Source of the DNA: an uncultured Bacilli bacterium
Lineage (GTDB): Bacteria; Bacillota_I; Bacilli_A; RF39; UBA660
Length of the DNA stretch: 6,513 bases
Reading direction: 5' to 3'
Assembly: GCA_947631895.1 (NCBI GenBank)
Contig: CANRMU010000054.1
Coordinates: 1 to 6,513 of the forward strand
Made by a program: the position numbers and the translations under genes. Below the pieces are notes generated by a model. It did no database searches and was not told where the DNA came from. It was given only the letters and a program-made list of their open reading frames with translations. This document shows positions 1-4,827 of the stretch, in pieces. Positions within the stretch are counted from its first letter, which is position 1. Each line of letters starts with the position of its first letter.

Positions 1-15
1 TATCACGATTTATTT

Positions 16-30
16 CGAGGCAGAGCCTCG
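16..30. repeat. GC-rich perfect hairpin beside the IS truncation
   Basis: CGAGGC-AGA-GCCTCG is a perfect 6-bp inverted repeat with a 3-nt loop, set in very AT-rich DNA. It is followed by GGGAATTAAACCC, which could form a second short GGG/CCC stem. It lies just past the last recognisable ISL3 codons, so it probably belongs to other DNA joined there. On neither strand is it followed by a U-tract, so it is not a standard intrinsic terminator. It could be the structured end of another element, for example of IS200/IS605 type, but nothing here proves that. Confidence 0.55.
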
Positions 31-60
31 GGGAATTAAACCCTTAGAGATTAAAGGAAT

Positions 61-636
61 ATAGTCATCTAAAATACAATTAGTATCTCTTATTGGTGGT
101 TTATCTAATAACAAATATTTGTTTAATGTCATTCTTGAAATTCCTAGTTTTTTTGCAATATGAGTTTTAGGTTCTTTTTCTTCATATAATTTTTTTGCCT
201 ATTTTATAATTTCCCATTTTCGATTTGAAGTATCAATTTTATCTTGTTGGCGTTTGGTTAAAATATCTTTATTGTTATTATTATTTTCATTAATAATTTT
301 TACTCTATCTTTTACAGTCCTTTTTAAATAGTCACATAAATCATCAGTTAAATTTTTAAGTATATGAAATCTATCTACTATTTGCTTTGCTTGTGGTAAT
401 GCTTCATTTATTGCATTTTTATAGGTTTGTGAAAAATCTCTGGTTACTGTTTCAACGTTAGTAAAAAGCTTTAACACTTCTGCAACATCATCTTTTTCTC
501 TTGAATTAACTATTTCAATTTTTTTATGTTTATCATTATCGGTTATAATTGAATTATAAATTTCTCTTTTTTTAGAAGAAAAATCATCAATTCCTATATT
601 CTTTGCCTCATAAACTATGTTGAACTTTGTTTTTTT
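61..636 (-). pseudogene. ISL3 transposase, catalytic-domain fragment, frameshifted and with internal stop
   Basis: This continues the preceding fragment in the -1 frame. Reading on from the A-run gives KKTKFNIVYEAKNIGIDDF, where IGIDDF carries the first catalytic Asp. REKDDVAEVLKLF follows, then TVTRDFSQTY (second Asp) and VDRFHILKNL, all characteristic of ISL3. An in-frame TAG at 199-201 interrupts it after KWEIIK. Beyond that stop the same frame still encodes AKKLYEEKEPKTHIAKKLGI and SRMTLNKYLLLDKPP, the family's second helix-turn-helix, and then LDDY. The stop is therefore a nonsense mutation, not the natural end. The region carrying the final catalytic Glu is missing. A GTG at 475-477 opens the longest stop-to-stop piece but has no functional support as a start. 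The protein is almost certainly inactive. Confidence 0.82.
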
Positions 637-1061
637 TTAACAATGCGTAATACGGTACTACTAGAAACCTTTATTCCTGTTTCACTTAAAGAACGAACAG
701 CATCCATAGAATTATCTCTTAATCCTATATTATTAATATAATTTATTAATCTTTTTGTTTTAACTGATTTATTTTCAACAAAATTATACTTCTCTCCAAA
801 TGTTTTATGACTACAATGTGAATTCATACAAAAGAATTTTCTAGTTAATAAAAGTAGTTTAACTTCATAATTTTGTATGGGTAAATCACTTAATTTTCGT
901 ACATATTTACTATGAACTTTATTGGAAACTTCTCCACAGTAAGGACATACACTTTCTTCTGTATCCATTTTACAATTTATGTATATAACTTTTTCTTTTT
1001 TTTCTGAATTTGTGATAACTAAATTTTCATCCAAATCTTTCAATAAATCTTTTAAATCCAT
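615..1061 (-). pseudogene. ISL3 transposase, N-terminal fragment (zinc-binding and HTH)
   Basis: This is the first 148 codons of an ISL3-family DDE transposase, a family whose full length is usually 400 residues or more. Residues 39-42 (CPYC) and 78-83 (C-x4-C) form the N-terminal zinc-binding module typical of the family. Residues about 101-141 (RLINYINNIGLRDNSMDAVR and on to SSSTVLRIVKKK) fit its helix-turn-helix. The ATG at 1059-1061 has a purine-rich site (AAGAAGTG) upstream and a good promoter. The frame fails at the A9 run (630-638, minus strand) and ends in three unrelated residues and TAG. The -1 frame continues the transposase exactly from the A-run. It is most simply a broken gene; frameshifting or transcriptional slippage on the A-run is the alternative. 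Confidence 0.85.
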
Positions 1062-1087
1062 ACAAAATCACTTCTTATCTTGAATCT

Positions 1088-1116
1088 ATTATAACAACAA
1101 TTTATTCATTTTTCAA
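1088..1116 (-). promoter_or_regulatory. Sigma-A promoter of the ISL3 transposase
   Basis: On the minus strand, TTGAAA (1111-1116) and TATAAT (1088-1093) are separated by exactly 17 bp, about 27 bp ahead of the transposase ATG. The -35 box lies just inside the inferred IS end at 1134, so the promoter is carried by the element. Confidence 0.75.
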
Positions 1117-1134
1117 CTAACATGAAAAAGAACC
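1111..1134 (-). repeat. Probable terminal inverted-repeat end of the ISL3 element
   Basis: The minus strand reads GGTTCTTTTTCATG inward from 1134, then GTTAGTTGAAA overlapping the -35 box. Its position just upstream of the transposase and the GG.TCTT start match ISL3-family ends. The opposite end is not visible, so the assignment rests on resemblance and position. Confidence 0.5.
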
Positions 1135-1198
1135 AATTATTTGTGTAATTAGATATATCATTATAGCAAACTATAGTTTTTATTTCAACTAAACTAAT

Positions 1199-2773
1199 TT
1201 ACTTTCTTTTCTTTCTTTTTCGGTCATCTTCAAAGATATCATACATTGTATCTTCTTGTTCTTCTTCTTTTTGTTTTTCTAATTCTTTTTCTCTAACTTT
1301 TTTCTCAAAATTTTCAATAATCATTGTTGCTTCTTCAACACTTTTTATCGCATCTTTTTGAGATTGCTTTTTACTTTTTTTAACAACCTTTTCTTCAGGA
1401 ACTTTTTCTTCTTCTTTAACTTCAGTTTTCTTTTTAGAAGTTTTCTTTTCAACTTTTAGTTCTTCAGGCTCAATAACAGTTAAATTTTCTTCTTCAGTAA
1501 TTTTTTCTTTCTTTTCTTTTTTATTTTTCTTTTCTTTTACTTTTTCTTCCTTATTCTTTCTTGGTCTTGTTATTAAACTAATAATTAATAATAACCCCAA
1601 TACACCTAAACCTATAACTAAATATTTAATAACATCTTTATATTTATTTAATTCATTTTTTAAAGGTTCTAATTGTTCTTCATTATATCTTACATAAGAA
1701 TTTTCTTTACTATCATATAAGTAATAATCATCTTCTCCTGTAATTAAATTAGTTGCATAAATAATAGCATATTCTGATTCTTCATTGTTTTTTAAACAAT
1801 CATATTCGGTATCATCAATTTTAATGGTACTTTTAATATAGCCTTCTTTTATTTCAGTAATAGGATGAATTAATAAAATCATTTGATCAGATTTATTTTC
1901 TTCATATAGTTCATAAGTATTTTTATCTTTATCATATATTGCTAATCTAACATTTCCTTTATTATCTTTAACACCTACTAAAGTAATTTTAGTTGTTTCA
2001 TTATAAAAAGCTGGAACATCAATATTATTAATTTTAATTGTTGTTTGTTCATATAATTCTGGTTTAATAATATTTTTAGCATTTTTCATAACTGTAAAAT
2101 CTTCTTCACCAAGTTTTACTTTAATAGGATTGTCATCTTTAACGTTAACAGTTAATTTATATTCTTTTGGAACACCTGTTTCACTTGTAACTGTAATGAT
2201 AAATAAGTTAGCTCCTTCATTTACTTCCTTTTTACCTGTACCTGCAATAGAAGCATATCCACTAGCAGGACTACCAGTGATATTTACATCATTAATGGTT
2301 GATGGAACTTCAACACTATATTCTAAAGTATCACTAGAAAAAGCAGGCGTTATTTTATAGCCTTCAACGCCTAATGATTCTAAGTTATTATTAGAATCTA
2401 ATTCTCTAGGTGGTTGAACAGTAACGGTTTCAGAACCTTTTACATCAACAGCTTTACCATCGCTAGCATCAGTAACATTACCTGTTACAGTAAAAGTTAT
2501 TTGACCAACTGAAGTTGCTTTACAATAAACTGGTATAGATTTGCTTATATTTTGATCACCTCTTGCATCATCGGCATCTTCAAAACTGCATCCAGATGTT
2601 GAACCAGCAGAAAAACCTGATAATTGCCAAGCAACACCATTAATATTTACATAAAAAGTAACTGTTCCTCCATTAGTAACATAATTAGAATTAGCACTAA
2701 CTGAAACAGAAGCTGCATTAACAATTTTAATACAGCTTAATAACATAATTCCCAAAACTATTTTCTTTTTCAA
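1199..2773 (-). CDS. Membrane-anchored surface protein with Ig-like and cadherin-like beta-sandwich domains and Lys/Glu-rich tail
   Basis: No specific function is recognised; the architecture suggests a surface binding or anchoring protein. Counted from TTG at 2771-2773 (524 residues), there is a signal peptide (MKKKIVLGIMLLSC.., cleavage likely after VNA20) and then an Ig-like/cohesin-like beta domain (about 21-120) with two cysteines (62, 84). A cadherin-like beta-sandwich (about 128-213) follows, with LESLGVEGYKITPAFSSDT and YKLTVNV. The middle region (214-372) has two similar stretches, YDKDKNTYELYEE and YDSKENSYVRYNEE. One transmembrane helix (about 384-401) precedes a roughly 120-residue cytoplasmic tail of Lys and Glu blocks. 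TTG is chosen because AGGAG at 2782-2786 sits 8 nt before it; an upstream in-frame GTG (2780-2782) overlaps that site. The gene lies 11 nt behind the hydrolase gene, so the two are probably co-transcribed. The N-terminal domain might be a cohesin-type receptor, but this is unproven. Confidence 0.82.
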   Translation of the reverse strand: MKKKIVLGIMLLSCIKIVNAASVSVSANSNYVTNGGTVTFYVNINGVAWQLSGFSAGSTSGCSFEDADDARGDQNISKSIPVYCKATSVGQITFTVTGNVTDASDGKAVDVKGSETVTVQPPRELDSNNNLESLGVEGYKITPAFSSDTLEYSVEVPSTINDVNITGSPASGYASIAGTGKKEVNEGANLFIITVTSETGVPKEYKLTVNVKDDNPIKVKLGEEDFTVMKNAKNIIKPELYEQTTIKINNIDVPAFYNETTKITLVGVKDNKGNVRLAIYDKDKNTYELYEENKSDQMILLIHPITEIKEGYIKSTIKIDDTEYDCLKNNEESEYAIIYATNLITGEDDYYLYDSKENSYVRYNEEQLEPLKNELNKYKDVIKYLVIGLGVLGLLLIISLITRPRKNKEEKVKEKKNKKEKKEKITEEENLTVIEPEELKVEKKTSKKKTEVKEEEKVPEEKVVKKSKKQSQKDAIKSVEEATMIIENFEKKVREKELEKQKEEEQEDTMYDIFEDDRKRKKRK

Positions 2774-2781
2774 TACTATCA

Positions 2782-2786
2782 CTCCT
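2782..2786 (-). promoter_or_regulatory. Shine-Dalgarno site that fixes a TTG start
   Basis: AGGAG on the minus strand overlaps the upstream gene's TAG stop (2785-2787) and lies 8 nt before TTG (2771-2773). The GTG at 2780-2782 is built into the end of this site (AGGAGTG) and so cannot be initiated from it. The stop/SD overlap suggests translational coupling of the two genes. Confidence 0.75.
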
Positions 2787-4638
2787 ATGATTGATTAATA
2801 AGTTTTTTACCTAATAAATGTAATCTTAATCTATATAAATCTGCTGAATTAACATTACCAGTAATATTATGAACATGAGCACTTTCTAAATATGCACCTG
2901 TTAAATTAGTTTTCTTTAATAAAGCAAGTCGCATTTTATAAAGGTCAGCTGAATTAATATTTCCATCACCATTTAAATCGCCATATACAACGATAGTAAC
3001 AGTTTCACCATTTTTGAATGTCATTGTATATCCAGTTCCAATTTTTTCACTGTCACCAACAACAGCTCCATTGGCATTTTTAATTGTTACTTCACCAGCA
3101 TTAGTCTTTTTCTTTAAATCACCAACAGTCTCACCTACACTAAAGTTAGTAACCATATTTCCTTTACGATTTAATTTCATATTTGATAAGTAAGTTGCAG
3201 TTGGTGTTTCTTTAACAACATTTTCTTCTGGTTTAGCTGCCGGTTTACTACTTTCATTTTGATTATTATTGTTATTATTAGTTGTATTATTGTTGTTATT
3301 ATTGGTATTTGTATTACTATTATTTCCTGTACTTCCTTTTACATTTCCAGCAAATACACCTTGGGCATTTCTTCCACTTCCAGCAGCAGCATAAACTAAG
3401 CCTGCTAAAACCGGATTAGATTCTGATGAGTAAGCTCCAATATTAAAGAAGTTATAGAATCCTTCATATGTAGCCCCTTTATATGTAAAACGTTCGCCAC
3501 TATTAGCAATACCACTTCTAGTTCCCATTTCTTGTCTAGATAAAGAAGCCAAGTAAACAGGAGAAACGTCATAGGCTTTACCAGCATCAACAAATATTTG
3601 GGCATAACTTAAATTATCAATAGGATCTTTACCACTCATAAAAGTTCCATTTAAAATTGATTGAACAACTTTAGTAGTATGATTGGTACTATAACTTAAA
3701 TTTTCAAACATTAAGATACTATCTTCATCTAAGAAATTTCTAGGGTCAAGATAATATTCCATTGTTGCTTTATTAGGTCTATACCAACCTGGTTCAGTTT
3801 GGACTATTGGTTGTGCGTAACATGAACTACAACCATTAATCGCGGCAACAGTATTTTCTATACTAACAGCAGTATTAAAATCAACATTAGTCTTTAATGA
3901 TTTAAAAATCCAGTTTGGATGAAGATTATGTAATTCTCTTAACCAAGTCTTATAGCTTTCTGGAAATCCTTCAGCATCTAACTTCTTTTCAAAATCTTTA
4001 TCAGTAACTTTTGTATTATTTTGTTTTGGAACACTATCAGTAGGATGCTTAGTTGTATTCGGCATCTTATTAAAAATAGGAATTGTAAACTCTAAAGGTA
4101 AACTAAGTAAACCATTATCTTTGTAAGATACATATGATGAATAAGCCTCACTACAAGGAGCAGCAACATTAGTCATATATTGATGATTATACAATGAATA
4201 ATAAGCATTAGGATTTACATTAAATTTTTTTAAATAACTGGTAAACTGTCCAGCATTAATATAACCATCACTAATAAATTCAGCTCCACCAAAGATAGCT
4301 TTTTTAGGACTAGTCCATGGTCTATTATAAGAAAAATCTCCACTACTAGGTTTTGTTATACTAACATAACTACTACAAACATAACCTTTTTTATTATTAT
4401 AAGTTAAACTATACCAACCATCATCACAACCAGGTCCTTTAACTTTATTCATACTATTAAATATAACTTCATCGCCAACATTTAAAGTATCAAGCGTTGC
4501 AAAATTTGTTCCAGCTCCACTTCTAAAGAAAACATCATCACCAGTTATATATCCTTTACTATCAGCTTTAACTATTGGAAAGATTCCAAATGAAATAAAC
4601 ATAACAAAAATACCTAAAATAATCTTAATTTTTTTCAC
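2785..4638 (-). CDS. Secreted SH3 / circularly permuted N-acetylglucosaminidase / dockerin-like wall hydrolase
   Basis: This is a predicted peptidoglycan hydrolase (endo-beta-N-acetylglucosaminidase, autolysin-like) of 617 residues, acting outside the cell. Domains in order: signal peptide (1-25, ending IVKA-D); bacterial SH3 domain (about 29-95, cysteines 71 and 88); the block normally found at the C-terminal end of this glucosaminidase family (about 104-193: NRPWTSPKKAIFGGAEF, GYINAGQ, HQYMTN, IPIFNKMP). The normally N-terminal block comes next (about 222-424): FPESYKTWLRELH, YYLDPRNFLDEDS, SILNGTFM, LASLSRQEMG with likely catalytic Glu370, and NFFNIGAY. An Asn/Thr-rich linker (439-461), a small beta domain (about 482-551) and a dockerin-like pair (552-613) close the protein. 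The swapped order of the two halves is a circular permutation. The first dockerin loop (D554..D565) looks intact, but the second lacks Asp ligands. The GTG start has AGGAGG 8 nt upstream. It is the first gene of a two-gene operon and is divergent from an LCP gene. Confidence 0.88.
   Translation of the reverse strand: MKKIKIILGIFVMFISFGIFPIVKADSKGYITGDDVFFRSGAGTNFATLDTLNVGDEVIFNSMNKVKGPGCDDGWYSLTYNNKKGYVCSSYVSITKPSSGDFSYNRPWTSPKKAIFGGAEFISDGYINAGQFTSYLKKFNVNPNAYYSLYNHQYMTNVAAPCSEAYSSYVSYKDNGLLSLPLEFTIPIFNKMPNTTKHPTDSVPKQNNTKVTDKDFEKKLDAEGFPESYKTWLRELHNLHPNWIFKSLKTNVDFNTAVSIENTVAAINGCSSCYAQPIVQTEPGWYRPNKATMEYYLDPRNFLDEDSILMFENLSYSTNHTTKVVQSILNGTFMSGKDPIDNLSYAQIFVDAGKAYDVSPVYLASLSRQEMGTRSGIANSGERFTYKGATYEGFYNFFNIGAYSSESNPVLAGLVYAAAGSGRNAQGVFAGNVKGSTGNNSNTNTNNNNNNTTNNNNNNQNESSKPAAKPEENVVKETPTATYLSNMKLNRKGNMVTNFSVGETVGDLKKKTNAGEVTIKNANGAVVGDSEKIGTGYTMTFKNGETVTIVVYGDLNGDGNINSADLYKMRLALLKKTNLTGAYLESAHVHNITGNVNSADLYRLRLHLLGKKLINQS
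3256..3324 (-). repeat. AAT/AAC codon repeat encoding an Asn-rich linker
   Basis: Residues 439-461 of the hydrolase are almost all Asn with a few Thr, Ser and Gln, encoded by runs of AAT/AAC. It separates the catalytic domain from the C-terminal beta domain and dockerin-like tail. Such low-complexity runs are flexible linkers and are prone to length change between strains. Confidence 0.85.
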
Positions 4639-4645
4639 TGGTCAT

Positions 4646-4652
4646 CCCTCCT
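4646..4652 (-). promoter_or_regulatory. Strong Shine-Dalgarno site of the hydrolase gene
   Basis: AGGAGGG on the minus strand lies at ideal distance from GTG 4636-4638 and so supports that start. An ATG at 4643-4645 is in another frame and abuts the site, so it is not used for this gene. Confidence 0.85.
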
Positions 4653-4663
4653 AATCTATTTGT

Positions 4664-4692
4664 ATTATATCAAATAATTACCTAATATTAAA
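4664..4692 (-). promoter_or_regulatory. Promoter of the hydrolase/surface-protein operon (extended -10)
   Basis: On the minus strand, TGATATAAT gives a perfect TATAAT (4664-4669) with the extended -10 TG at 4671-4672. The best -35 at 17 bp is a weak TTTAAT (4687-4692), as is usual for extended -10 promoters. Transcription would start about 20 nt before GTG 4638, leaving a short leader. Confidence 0.65.
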
Positions 4693-4769
4693 GTTTGACA
4701 TCAAATTATAATGTAAAGAAGTATCAAATAAATCGACAATAAATTTAATTAAAAATCATTATTCTATCA

Positions 4770-4798
4770 TTGAGTATTTTTTCATTTTATTATATAAT
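4770..4798 (+). promoter_or_regulatory. Sigma-A promoter of the LCP gene
   Basis: TTGAGT (4770-4775) and TATAAT (4793-4798) are 17 bp apart, with the expected start near 4805 and a leader of about 20 nt before ATG 4828. Together with the minus-strand promoter at 4664-4692 it forms a divergent control region. Confidence 0.75.
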
Positions 4799-4827
4799 GT
4801 TTTAGAAATTAGAAAGTGGGTTACTTA

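Larger units (their letters stand above)
61..1134 (-). mobile_element. Decayed ISL3-family insertion sequence, truncated at its distal end
   Basis: The stretch encodes the parts of an ISL3-type transposase in the normal order: zinc-binding N-terminus, helix-turn-helix, the IGIDDF and RDFSQTY catalytic stretches, the VDRFHILKNL motif and a second helix-turn-helix. The promoter-proximal end is probably at 1134, where the minus strand begins GGTTCTTTTTCATG. This resembles the GG.TCTT-type ends of ISL3 elements. ISL3 elements usually make 8-bp AT-rich target duplications, so 1135-1142 (AATTATTT) is the candidate duplication, but its partner is not in the window. Recognisable coding stops near 61, before the last catalytic Glu region, so the element is truncated or continues rearranged beyond the left edge. 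It lies co-directional with, and just downstream of, the hydrolase operon. Confidence 0.8.

Noticed and set aside
1162..1182. TATAG-CAAA-CTATA stem followed by GTTTTTATTT as an intrinsic terminator
   Set aside because: The stem is only 5 A/T-rich pairs, and the T-rich tail is on the plus strand, while the upstream operon and the IS both run on the minus strand. The overlapping palindrome AAACTATAGTTT has no loop.
1111..1192. Direct repeat TTTCAACTAA at 1111-1120 and 1183-1192
   Set aside because: One copy is in the IS end and one outside. There is no matching flank, and a 10-mer of this composition can occur by chance here.
2130..2360. Plus-strand open frame of 76 codons
   Set aside because: It lies wholly inside the cadherin-like region of the minus-strand surface protein and has no ribosome site or recognisable protein features, so it is a shadow frame.
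2722..2773. LLSC in the surface-protein signal peptide as a lipoprotein lipobox
   Set aside because: Leu at the -2 position is not canonical, the hydrophobic stretch continues past the Cys, and VNA-A is a good ordinary signal peptidase site; the protein is also held by a transmembrane helix.
3256..3324. Short-period repeat as a possible CRISPR-like or tandem-repeat array
   Set aside because: It is a run of Asn codons inside the linker of a clear coding frame; there are no spaced repeats.
3405..3605. Minus-strand open frame of 66 codons
   Set aside because: It overlaps the catalytic part of the hydrolase in another frame; the hydrolase frame carries conserved motifs throughout.
4695..4712. 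TTGACA and TATAAT on the plus strand upstream of the LCP gene
   Set aside because: The spacing is only 6 bp, which cannot serve as a promoter; the TTGAGT/TATAAT pair at 4770-4798 is correctly spaced.
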